From positions 1 through 7,907 of the forward strand of contig CAMCMW010000056.1 of assembly GCA_945876155.1 (NCBI GenBank): a stretch of DNA of 7,907 bases, given 5' to 3'. How positions within the stretch are numbered: the stretch's first letter is position 1; each line of letters begins with the position of its first letter. Under the pieces are notes generated by a model. It did no database searches, had not been told where the DNA came from, and worked only from the letters and a program-made list of their open reading frames with translations. Positions 1-5,572 of this stretch are shown in pieces. Made by a program: the position numbers and the translations under genes. Source of the stretch: an uncultured Ruminococcus sp. Lineage in GTDB: Bacteria; Bacillota; Clostridia; Oscillospirales; Ruminococcaceae.

Positions 1-11
1 TTGAAAAGGCT

Positions 12-39
12 GGCGAAACTTTTGGTTCGCCGTTCGGCG
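12..39 (-). terminator. GC-rich hairpins downstream of the aldo/keto reductase gene; weak terminator candidate
   Basis: Two competing stems are visible: GGCGAA (12-17) with TTCGCC (26-31), and CGCCG (28-32) with CGGCG (35-39). They lie about 35 bases beyond the stop codon of the minus-strand reductase gene. Read on the minus strand, the first stem is followed by a short, poor U-tract (AGCCTTTTC), so this is at best a weak intrinsic terminator. It could equally be part of a dispersed repeat, which a single copy cannot show. Confidence 0.3.
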
Positions 40-71
40 GGGTTAGTTGACTGTTGTTACAAACCTTTTTC

Positions 72-1049
72 TCACTTCACAATTTCATCAATAGCGTCAA
101 GCTCTTCCTGAGTGAAATCGGTTCTGTATGCCGCCTGGACATTTTCCGCAATCTGCTCCGGACGGCTTGCACCAGTTATGACAGTAGTAACCTTTCCGTC
201 ACGCAAAACCCATGAAACCGCAAGCTGAGAGAGTTTCTGACCCCTTGCCGCCGCAATCTCATTGAGCCTTACAAGCTTAGTCATTGTCACATCGTCCGGC
301 TTGTGTTTCATCCACGGACGGTTTGATGTGCCGCTGCCGCCCAGATATTTGTCAGTCAGCAAACCCTGTGCCAGCGGAGAAAATACCGCAAGACCAATAC
401 CATTCTCAGCAGCATAATCTTTAAGACCATCTGTTTCGATACGGCGGTTCATCATTGAGTATGACGGCTGATTTATGATAAACGGAGTTTTCAGCTCGTC
501 AAAGATTTTTTTAATCTCAGCAGTCTGCTTTGCATTGTAGTTGGATATTCCGACGTAAAGCGCCTTTCCCTGTCTGACTGCCTGGTCAAGGGCGCAGGCT
601 ATTTCCTCTGCCGGTGTTTCAGGATCGTATACATGGTGATAGAAAATGTCAACATAGTCCAGTCCCATTCTTTTCAGTGACTGGTCAAGAGAGGAAAGAA
701 GATATTTCCTTGAACCATGCTTGCAGCCATACGGTCCCTGCCACATATCATATCCTGCCTTGGTTGCAATGCACAGTTCATCACGGTATGCACCCAGTCC
801 ACGGCGGAGTATCTTTCCGAAGTTTTCTTCCGCTGAACCGTTGTAAGGATCGCCGTAGTTATTGGCAAGGTCAAAATACACCACACCCAGGTCAAAGGCA
901 GTATGGCACATTTTCTCCATATTTTCAAAACTGTCACTGTAGCTGAAATTCTGCCACAGTCCCAGTGAGACAGGCGGAAGTCTGAGTCCCCATTTTCCGC
1001 TTTGGTTATAGTACATATTGTCATATCTGTTGTCGCTTGCTGTATACAT
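72..1049 (-). CDS. yghZ: Aldo/keto reductase, YghZ (L-glyceraldehyde 3-phosphate reductase) subgroup
   Basis: This 325-residue cytosolic protein should be an NADPH-dependent oxidoreductase of the AKR superfamily, reducing aldehydes or ketones; in E. coli the YghZ subgroup reduces L-glyceraldehyde 3-phosphate and methylglyoxal. The whole sequence follows that subgroup: GLRLPPVSLGLW near the N-terminus, FDLANNYG (59-66), the TKAGYDMWQGPYG block (96-108), SRKYLLSSLDQSLKRMGL (113-130), and NQPSYSMMNR (193-202). The catalytic tetrad of the fold can be assigned as Asp60, Tyr65, Lys97 and His139. FSPLAQGLL (223-231) and ITGASRPEQIAEN (291-303) match the NADP-binding end. Length is slightly below the E. 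coli protein (about 346), mainly at the C-terminus. The ATG at 1049 is supported by an AGGAG site 8-12 bases upstream and a promoter behind it. The gene stands alone, divergent from cotJA. The fold and subgroup are secure; the physiological substrate is inferred. Confidence 0.93.
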   Translation of the reverse strand: MYTASDNRYDNMYYNQSGKWGLRLPPVSLGLWQNFSYSDSFENMEKMCHTAFDLGVVYFDLANNYGDPYNGSAEENFGKILRRGLGAYRDELCIATKAGYDMWQGPYGCKHGSRKYLLSSLDQSLKRMGLDYVDIFYHHVYDPETPAEEIACALDQAVRQGKALYVGISNYNAKQTAEIKKIFDELKTPFIINQPSYSMMNRRIETDGLKDYAAENGIGLAVFSPLAQGLLTDKYLGGSGTSNRPWMKHKPDDVTMTKLVRLNEIAAARGQKLSQLAVSWVLRDGKVTTVITGASRPEQIAENVQAAYRTDFTQEELDAIDEIVK

Positions 1050-1078
1050 AATGATTTCTCCTTTTTTGTGATATCTTC

Positions 1079-1107
1079 ATATTATCACAGCTTTTGTGTA
1101 CTGTCAA
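1079..1107 (-). promoter_or_regulatory. SigA-type promoter of the aldo/keto reductase gene
   Basis: On the minus strand a perfect -35 TTGACA (1102-1107) is separated by exactly 17 bases from TAATAT (1079-1084), a good -10. It lies about 30 bases upstream of the ATG at 1049, with AAAAAAGGAG between, so it should give constitutive vegetative expression. Confidence 0.85.
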
Positions 1108-1144
1108 GTAGCAAAAGGAAGAGTCCTGTCATAAACTGTTAGTG

Positions 1145-1160
1145 GTAGTATTTATACTAC
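1145..1160. promoter_or_regulatory. Perfect 16-base inverted repeat upstream of the cotJ operon, possible operator
   Basis: GTAGTAT (1145-1151) and ATACTAC (1154-1160) are perfect inverted arms around TT. It sits 53 bases ahead of the cotJA start in the divergent spacer, with no U-tract on either side, so an operator or leader hairpin is likelier than a terminator. A second inverted repeat, AATGCA (1172-1177) and TGCATT (1191-1196), lies between it and the ribosome binding site. I could not place a convincing SigE promoter, although TCATAAA at 1129-1135 and TATACTAC at 1153-1160 resemble its elements with poor spacing. Confidence 0.35.
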
Positions 1161-1197
1161 AAAAAAGCAGCAATGCATAATTGTAATTACTGCATTC

Positions 1198-1204
1198 AAG
1201 GAGG
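1198..1204 (+). promoter_or_regulatory. Perfect ribosome binding site that selects the TTG start of cotJA
   Basis: AAGGAGG ends 8 bases before the TTG at 1213. The next in-frame ATG (1225) would be 20 bases away, so the site favours initiation at TTG. Confidence 0.75.
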
Positions 1205-1212
1205 TTTTTTTA

Positions 1213-1467
1213 TTGGATTTCAGTATGTTTGAAAATATGAGATTCAGTAATGATTATCAGCGACCTGTAAGCAACAGTATGATGCCCCGTACTGTACCTG
1301 GAAATATCAGCCGTTTTCCGGAGGAAACTCCAGTTGCTATGGCTTATGTTCCTATGCAGCAGTGGTCGGAAGTGTATGACGAGGCTGAGGCATTTCACGC
1401 TGGTACGCTGTTTCCGGAACTGAATCTTCCATTTGAACCGGAGGAGGGCTGTTATGGACAGAGATAA
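1213..1467 (+). CDS. cotJA: Spore coat associated protein CotJA
   Basis: This 84-residue protein belongs to the CotJA family, small proteins that in Bacillus are made in the mother cell and needed for placing CotJC in the inner spore coat. The diagnostic block is the second half: AMAYVPMQQWSEVYDEAEAF followed by GTLFPELNLPFEP, as in the family (AMAYVP-QW...G[TI]-FPEL-PF). The N-terminal 35 residues are poorly conserved in the family and here rich in Met, Asn and Pro. I chose the TTG start because of the perfect AAGGAGG 8 bases upstream; an ATG four codons later is the alternative. It is the first gene of a cotJA-cotJB-cotJC operon and overlaps cotJB by 14 bases, which points to translational coupling. 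Its presence implies descent from a spore former, but does not show that the strain sporulates, especially as cotJC is damaged. Confidence 0.9.
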   Translation: MDFSMFENMRFSNDYQRPVSNSMMPRTVPGNISRFPEETPVAMAYVPMQQWSEVYDEAEAFHAGTLFPELNLPFEPEEGCYGQR

Positions 1468-1705
1468 GCTTTTCCGGACTATTCAGATGTATGGCTTTGC
1501 AATTGACGAAATAGTCCTCTATCTTGACACTCACCCGAACTGTCAGAACGCTCTGAATTATTATCACAAGTACAACGAATTACGGCGTGAGGCAGTGGAA
1601 GAGTATAACAGACTTTACGGTCCGCTTACCTCAAGGCAGGTCAGAAACCGTGAAAAATGGACATGGACAAATGAACCGTGGCCCTGGGAAAGGAGTGCCG
1701 ACTGA
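1454..1705 (+). CDS. cotJB: Spore coat protein CotJB
   Basis: This 83-residue protein matches CotJB, the second component of the CotJ spore coat complex, of unknown biochemical role. The signature is IQMYGFAIDEIVLYLDTHPNCQNAL (given here only by positions 10-34, with the core LYLDTHP at 22-28), then a helical stretch and YGPLT (55-59). It ends in an aromatic tail with four Trp (WTWTNEPWPWE), common in clostridial versions. The start at 1454 is set by GAGGAGGG at 1441-1448, six bases upstream; an in-frame ATG at 1433 has no such site and would lengthen the overlap with cotJA. The stop overlaps the start of cotJC as TGATG. The protein appears intact although its partner gene cotJC is truncated, so it may now be without function or under relaxed selection. 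Confidence 0.92.
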   Translation: MDRDKLFRTIQMYGFAIDEIVLYLDTHPNCQNALNYYHKYNELRREAVEEYNRLYGPLTSRQVRNREKWTWTNEPWPWERSAD

Positions 1706-1917
1706 TGTGGAATTATGAGAAAAAACTGCAATACCCCGTAAATATAAAAAATCCCAATCCAAAGCTTGCAAAGTTCATTATCTCGCAGCTGGGAGGTCCG
1801 GACGGCGAGCTGGCTGCCTCTATGCGCTATCTCAATCAGCGTTATACCGCTCCCTATGGTGAGATAAAGGGGCTTCTTACTGATATAGGTGTGTCTGTAT
1901 CGGTATTGCACCTCTAG
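1705..1917 (+). pseudogene. cotJC: Truncated CotJC (spore coat manganese-catalase-like protein), 5' fragment
   Basis: The 70-residue product starts exactly like CotJC, a ferritin-fold protein of the manganese catalase family of about 190 residues: MWNYEKKLQYPV, NPKLAKFIISQLGGPDGELAASMRY (core at 19-42), LNQRYT and GLLTDIG (56-62). Glu35 in the DGEL motif corresponds to the first metal ligand. After Gly62 the family continues with a T-E-E-L-A-H-L-E type segment carrying the next ligands; here the sequence reads VSVSVLHL and stops at TAG. Roughly two thirds of the four-helix bundle, including the ExxH ligands, is missing, so no dinuclear site can form. The bases GTATTGCACCTCTAG could be a decayed copy of the ELAHLE codons, after which the following bases belong to the convergent regulator gene. 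The start is clear: AAAGGAG lies about 11 bases upstream and ATG overlaps the cotJB stop. I read this as a deletion product rather than a shortened functional variant. Confidence 0.82.
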
Positions 1918-1924
1918 TTAGTTT

Positions 1925-2275
1925 TTATAAATCCGGATTTCTTTTTGCCAGACCGTCAAGATAGGCATTGAACAGTTGCTTATCAGTCTTGCTGAGTTTG
2001 CGGTAAGTTTCAATGATGTCCCGTTCTTCAGAGGTCAGCATATCTGAGCTTGGTATAATTGGGGTATCGGGTTCAAAGAACTGTGAAAGTGTAATCTGAA
2101 AACCATTGCAGATTTTTTCCAGTGTTAAAACACTTGGAATAGTGTTTCTGATAAATATATTGTTAAGAGATGAGTACGCAATATCAGATTCCTTTGCAAG
2201 GCGGTATATTGTCCAGCTGCGTTCCTGCAACAGCTGATTCATGCGCTGAATAATGAAATTTGATTCTGTTTCCAT
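1925..2275 (-). CDS. XRE-family helix-turn-helix transcriptional regulator
   Basis: The 116-residue protein has an N-terminal HTH of the Cro/C1-type (XRE) at about residues 8-65. Helix 2 is TIYRLAKESD (22-31) and the recognition helix is AYSSLNNIFIR (33-43), followed by IPSVLTLEKICNGFQITLSQFF, the usual closing helices. The C-terminal part from about 78 (LTSEERDIIETYRKLSKTDKQ) resembles the short helical tail of many Firmicutes regulators, which may mediate dimerisation. The ATG at 2275 has an AGGAG site 10 bases upstream. It is transcribed away from the dockerin gene and converges on truncated cotJC, with only seven bases between the two stops and no terminator. A palindrome overlapping its -10 suggests autoregulation. 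Its target genes cannot be read from sequence; the divergent dockerin gene is the obvious local candidate. There is no toxin-like partner, so an antitoxin role is unlikely. Confidence 0.9.
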   Translation of the reverse strand: METESNFIIQRMNQLLQERSWTIYRLAKESDIAYSSLNNIFIRNTIPSVLTLEKICNGFQITLSQFFEPDTPIIPSSDMLTSEERDIIETYRKLSKTDKQLFNAYLDGLAKRNPDL

Positions 2276-2296
2276 AACCTGTATTCTCCTGTTTAA

Positions 2297-2311
2297 ATAA
2301 TATATATTATA
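2297..2311 (-). promoter_or_regulatory. -10 element of the XRE gene overlapping a 14-base palindrome (possible autoregulatory operator)
   Basis: On the minus strand there is a perfect TATAAT (2306-2311), but no recognisable -35 17 bases behind it. The perfect AT-only palindrome ATAATATATATTAT spans 2297-2310 and overlaps that -10. Binding there would block transcription of the regulator gene. Base composition alone makes such palindromes fairly likely, so the operator reading is tentative. Confidence 0.45.
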
Positions 2312-2367
2312 ATTTTAGAGCAATTTCGTGGTATTATGTAGATGAAATTTTGAAAAATAAAAAATAC

Positions 2368-2396
2368 TTAACAATATAACCATAATGAGATATAAT
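2368..2396 (+). promoter_or_regulatory. SigA-type promoter of the dockerin LRR gene
   Basis: TTAACA (2368-2373) and TATAAT (2391-2396) are 17 bases apart. Transcription would begin near 2403, about 34 bases before the ATG at 2437, leaving a short leader with GGAGAG as ribosome binding site. Confidence 0.85.
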
Positions 2397-2436
2397 GTTT
2401 GTGGAATAATTTTAAATTGGATTGGAGAGAATTAAA

Positions 2437-3801
2437 ATGAAGTTAAAAAAAATAACCGCTTTTACATTGGCAGCAGCATGTTCTTTCAGCTTGTTAAGTG
2501 TTATGCCGTATACTGCCGGTGCAGAAACCTATGAAGACCTTACCTACGAAACCGTTGACGAAGACCTTGATACTGTGGACGATTATGTTGTTATAACCGG
2601 CTGTGATGAAGACGCAGTTTCCGTCAGCATTCCGCCGGAAATAAACGGACTTCCTGTCAGAAAGATTGGTGAAAAAGCATTCTGTAATATCGATTCTCTG
2701 ACAGAAGTTAAAATTCCTGATGGCATTGAAACAATAGGTGAATTAGCATTTTGTGGTTGTGATTATCTTACTGCTATAAAACTGCCGGACACTGTTACAG
2801 AAATATGTACAAAGGCATTTTATTATATGTCCAGCTTATCCGATGTTGAATTAGGCAGCGGTTTAAAAACTATTGGTGAGCAGGCATTTTATGAATGTGA
2901 AAATCTGAAAAAAATGATAATTCCTGAGGGCGTTTTGTCAATTGGTAAGGAAGCATTTGGAAGATCCGGATTAACAAGCATTGTTTTACCTGAAAGTCTT
3001 AATGAAATTGGGTTAAATGCCTTTTACAGTACACCATTAATCAACAGTCAGTCAGATGAACCGGTTTACTATGTTCATAACTGGGTTGTCGGCAGAAGTA
3101 CCGATTATATAAGTACATTTGAAACAAAAGAAGGAACAAGAGGAATTGCAAATTATGCTCTTGCTGGTTCTAACGTTCAGTATGCAAAAATTGGTGATGG
3201 AGTAAAAGTAATAGGAGATTATGCGTTTAATTATTGCGGTTCTTTGGAAACTATTGAGATTGCAGACAGTGTAACCAAAATTGGTTATGCGGCTTTCAGG
3301 GACTGCTATAATCTTAATGAAGTTATTCTTCCTGCTGAGCTTACAGAATTAGGTGAATGCGCCTTTAGCAATTACAATCGATCCTCAGCACCAATCAAAA
3401 GCATTACAATTCCAGACAAATTAACAGAAATAAAGAAAGAAACATTCAGAGAATGCACTAAATTAGAAACAGTAACTATCGGAAGTGGTTTGAAGAAAAT
3501 CTGTGAAAATGCTTTTCAGTCATGTTCAGCATTGAAAGAAATCACAATCCCTGAAAATGTGCAGGAAATAGAATGGAGAGCTTTCCAGGAAAGCGGACTT
3601 GATACTGTCAGAATCGAAAATCCTAAGTGCGACGCAACTGGTGACGGATATGTTAATCTTTATGATGCTATAAAAATTGCTAAATACATTATGGGTATGG
3701 TTCAATTTGACGAAACTGAAATGTATGCTGCTGATTACAACGAGGACGGTACCGTTAATATCTATGACGCAATCGGCATTGCAAGGCTCCTTTTAAATTA
3801 A
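2437..3801 (+). CDS. Secreted BspA-type leucine-rich-repeat protein with C-terminal type I dockerin
   Basis: The 454-residue precursor begins with a signal peptide: basic MKLKK, a hydrophobic stretch, and a likely cleavage after Ala29 (AGA|E). Residues about 50-395 form around 13 repeats of 22-24 residues with the LRR_5 (Treponema pallidum/BspA-type) pattern IG..AF..C..L..I.IP..[VL]..; repeat 6 carries a longer insertion of about 20 residues containing YYVHNWVVG. Residues 398-454 are a type I dockerin: two calcium loops, D399-A-T-G-D403-G-Y-V-N-L-Y-D410 and D433-Y-N-E-D437-G-T-V-N-I-Y-D444, each followed by an amphipathic helix. Position 3 of the first loop is Thr instead of the usual Asn or Asp. 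The dockerin should bind a cohesin on a scaffoldin, so the protein is probably displayed on or near the cellulosome, where the LRR domain could bind proteins or glycans; no catalytic domain is present. The start is ATG 2437, 8 bases after GGAGA; a TTG at 2422 has no site. Confidence 0.94.
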   Translation: MKLKKITAFTLAAACSFSLLSVMPYTAGAETYEDLTYETVDEDLDTVDDYVVITGCDEDAVSVSIPPEINGLPVRKIGEKAFCNIDSLTEVKIPDGIETIGELAFCGCDYLTAIKLPDTVTEICTKAFYYMSSLSDVELGSGLKTIGEQAFYECENLKKMIIPEGVLSIGKEAFGRSGLTSIVLPESLNEIGLNAFYSTPLINSQSDEPVYYVHNWVVGRSTDYISTFETKEGTRGIANYALAGSNVQYAKIGDGVKVIGDYAFNYCGSLETIEIADSVTKIGYAAFRDCYNLNEVILPAELTELGECAFSNYNRSSAPIKSITIPDKLTEIKKETFRECTKLETVTIGSGLKKICENAFQSCSALKEITIPENVQEIEWRAFQESGLDTVRIENPKCDATGDGYVNLYDAIKIAKYIMGMVQFDETEMYAADYNEDGTVNIYDAIGIARLLLN

Positions 3802-3811
3802 ATCAGAACTT

Positions 3812-3847
3812 ACAGACCATGGGGTATTTCCATGGTCTGTTTTGTTT
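3812..3847 (+). terminator. Strong intrinsic terminator of the dockerin gene
   Basis: ACAGACCATGG (3812-3822) pairs perfectly over 11 bases with CCATGGTCTGT (3830-3840) around a 7-base loop, followed by TTTGTTT. It starts 10 bases after the stop codon and separates the dockerin gene from the three-gene operon that follows. Confidence 0.93.
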
Positions 3848-3879
3848 GCCGTACGGGCAGGTTCTTAATTATTTACAAA

Positions 3880-3908
3880 TTGATTTTCGGGTTAATATGG
3901 AGTATAAT
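3880..3908 (+). promoter_or_regulatory. SigA-type promoter of the kinase / DUF / P-loop operon
   Basis: TTGATT (3880-3885) and a perfect TATAAT (3903-3908) are 17 bases apart, and lie downstream of the dockerin terminator. Transcription would begin near 3915, about 30 bases before the kinase ATG. No further promoter is visible ahead of the second or third gene, so this one should serve all three. Confidence 0.82.
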
Positions 3909-3944
3909 AAGAAAAAAATATAGTTTATGAAAGGAGTATTTAAA

Positions 3945-5099
3945 ATGACTGATACATTTGAATTACAGTCCGACTGGTTATTAATGATGAAAGATATTCC
4001 GGTTATGTTTTTCAGTTTTGAATCCTATCAATTTAAAATATATGATTTATTACATCTGCCTTATCAGTTAAAATCAAGAAAGGGTATCATTAAGATGAGT
4101 TCAGATAATTGCACTATGCAAGAAATAGCTTATACTTTTGATTTAATAACATACTTTTTAGCAATGCGAACTTTAACAATATGCAGAGATAATGCTAAAA
4201 GGATATTAAATTTATTGGGTTTCCCACAATCCCAGGATCCATACACCAGGAGGGATATCGCTTTATCTTGTCGTGCAGTTTCGTTACAGGATAATTATTG
4301 GGTAAAAGGTGTTGATGAGAATATATCCTGGAGTGATGTAAATTTAAGAACCAATAGTTTAAACCAGGAAATTGCGCAGGCTGCTTTGCATGGGAACAGT
4401 GTGACCCTGAAAGGAAAAATCTGCACTCCGGAGCTGACAACACAGGGTACTTTTGCTAAGGCATGGAAACGTGAGAACGAAGACTTATACTTATATAAAA
4501 GGGGTACTACGAATGGAAATGAATCGCATATCGAAACAGAGGTATCGCATCTTCTGGATAAGCTGCAGATACCACATATTGAGTACTTACCAGCAAATTC
4601 GCAAGGGGAATATTGCTGTAAGTGCAGGTGTATGACTACCGACAAGTATTCTGTTTTGACAGCATTGGATTTCCTGGATTATTGTAAAGCCAGTAACATT
4701 GAACCTGAATCTGAAATGTTCAGGTATGAACCGGAACTGATATATCAGATGCTTATTGCAGATTACTTATTCAGCAATTCAGACAGGCATCTTAAAGACT
4801 GGGGTTTCTATTATGATTGTGATACTATGGAAATAAAAGGGTGTCACCCATTATTTGACCACAATAAGGCATTTGATGAATCATTGATGTTTAACAAGTC
4901 AGGCGGTAACAGTCCGGTGCTTACGGATAAGACAATGCTGGAGGCGGCAGGCTATGGGGTATCGAAACTGGGCTTTACTTTACCACAGGGTATTTCAGCC
5001 GGTGACTTTACAGACTGTCAGCATTACAGCTCATTCAAATTCAAGGCGGAAAATTTAGGTTTGTTGCCTGAGAAAAAGTTGTCTGGATTTATGAAGTAA
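3945..5099 (+). CDS. HipA/CtkA-like kinase, first gene of a three-gene operon
   Basis: The 384-residue protein belongs to the HipA-like kinase group (PI3/4-kinase-like fold). The family phosphorylates proteins on Ser/Thr; HipA itself causes persistence and CtkA is a related Helicobacter kinase. Visible elements are an N-terminal domain with LLMMKDIPVMFF (12-23), a putative ATP-binding Lys185 in LYLYKRG, acidic residues in HIETEV (195-200), the catalytic loop N278-S-D280-R-H282 in LIADYLFSNSDRH, and the metal-binding Asp305 in HPLFDHNKAFD. The Asn that normally lies five residues after the catalytic Asp (DxHxxN in HipA) is Asp285 here, so metal binding may be altered. There is no HipB-like partner beside it. 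The start is ATG 3945, 8 bases after AAGGAG (3931-3936); the ATG at 3927 precedes that site. The second gene begins 21 bases after its stop. The family assignment is good; the substrate and any toxin or defence role are unknown. Confidence 0.82.
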   Translation: MTDTFELQSDWLLMMKDIPVMFFSFESYQFKIYDLLHLPYQLKSRKGIIKMSSDNCTMQEIAYTFDLITYFLAMRTLTICRDNAKRILNLLGFPQSQDPYTRRDIALSCRAVSLQDNYWVKGVDENISWSDVNLRTNSLNQEIAQAALHGNSVTLKGKICTPELTTQGTFAKAWKRENEDLYLYKRGTTNGNESHIETEVSHLLDKLQIPHIEYLPANSQGEYCCKCRCMTTDKYSVLTALDFLDYCKASNIEPESEMFRYEPELIYQMLIADYLFSNSDRHLKDWGFYYDCDTMEIKGCHPLFDHNKAFDESLMFNKSGGNSPVLTDKTMLEAAGYGVSKLGFTLPQGISAGDFTDCQHYSSFKFKAENLGLLPEKKLSGFMK

Positions 5100-5120
5100 T
5101 TATAGATGAGGAGTATGATT

Positions 5121-5570
5121 ATGAGTTTACATATTTACAGAAGTGCAGATGAAGTGCCGGAGGGCATAAGAGTAGTTACAAATAATAATTTGTTTTTTAA
5201 TGCAAGAACTCCAATCAGTAATACTGAATTGACTTCAGATATTCTTGCAACAGTGGACAAAGCCAGGTACAATTCCGGGTTCACTTTTATCGGCAGAACA
5301 CCGGAGTTAGGAGCTTTAAATAAGTCTATGTTAAGTACAGGAACAAAGACACTGCTTAATATTATAAGCTATCCTGATGTGTGTTTTAATGTTGTGGAAT
5401 GTGGTCTTAACGCATTATGTTTTTTGCCAAGAATAAAAGACGGTTATGTTGTATGGCGTTTTCCTTTAATATCGTATCATGACGAAGCAGATTGCGATAT
5501 AGTCTACAAAGGGATATCGTTTACGGATTTTTATAAGTTTCTGAAGTTTGTGTCAAAGGAAAATAGATAG
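5121..5570 (+). CDS. Uncharacterised 149-residue protein, DUF4869-like
   Basis: I do not know a function for this protein. It is 149 residues long, soluble, and without signal peptide or membrane segment. Its middle resembles, by memory of the family pattern, the DUF4869 proteins of Firmicutes: LGALNKSMLSTGTKTLLNI (63-81), then P85, F89-N90, and V-E-C94-G95-L-N97, matching a scheme LS.G.KTL....P...FN...CG.N. The first 30 residues (YRSADEVPEGIRVVTNNNLFFNA) and the C-terminal DCDIVYKGISFTDFYKFLKF give an alpha/beta impression. The conserved Cys94-Gly95 and Lys76 could be functional, but this is not shown. The start is ATG 5121, seven bases after GAGGAG (5108-5113); ATGs at 5106 and 5115 lie before or next to that site. 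It sits between the kinase and the small NTPase, two bases from the latter, and should work with them, for example as substrate or adaptor. Confidence 0.78.
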   Translation: MSLHIYRSADEVPEGIRVVTNNNLFFNARTPISNTELTSDILATVDKARYNSGFTFIGRTPELGALNKSMLSTGTKTLLNIISYPDVCFNVVECGLNALCFLPRIKDGYVVWRFPLISYHDEADCDIVYKGISFTDFYKFLKFVSKENR

Positions 5571-5572
5571 TT

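Noticed and set aside
3..50. Possible C-terminal end of a plus-strand gene, reading EKAGETFGSPFGGVS before a stop at 48-50
   Set aside because: Only 15 codons are visible, in a hairpin-rich stretch; nothing supports a real gene end.
614..1024. Open frames on both strands inside the aldo/keto reductase gene (614-946 plus, 674-1024 minus)
   Set aside because: They overlap a clearly conserved enzyme gene in other frames, have odd Cys/His-rich composition and no ribosome binding site.
1129..1160. SigE promoter for the cotJ operon (TCATAAA ... TATACTAC)
   Set aside because: The spacing is several bases too long and the -35 matches poorly, so I kept it only as a remark.
1210..1911. Minus-strand frames opposite the cotJ genes (1210-1398, 1352-1567, 1615-1911)
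   Set aside because: They are complementary to recognised CotJ coding sequence, with no promoter or ribosome binding site.
2422..2436. TTG start for the dockerin protein, five codons upstream
   Set aside because: GGAGAGA, the ribosome binding site, lies inside this extension, so ATG 2437 is the start.
4195..4645. Frames inside the kinase gene (4195-4443 and 4295-4645 minus, 4453-4635 plus)
   Set aside because: They are shadows of the kinase frame and lack initiation signals.
1925..5099. The XRE regulator as a HipB-type antitoxin for the HipA-like kinase
   Set aside because: The two are on opposite strands, separated by the dockerin gene and a strong terminator. HipB normally sits directly before HipA in one operon.
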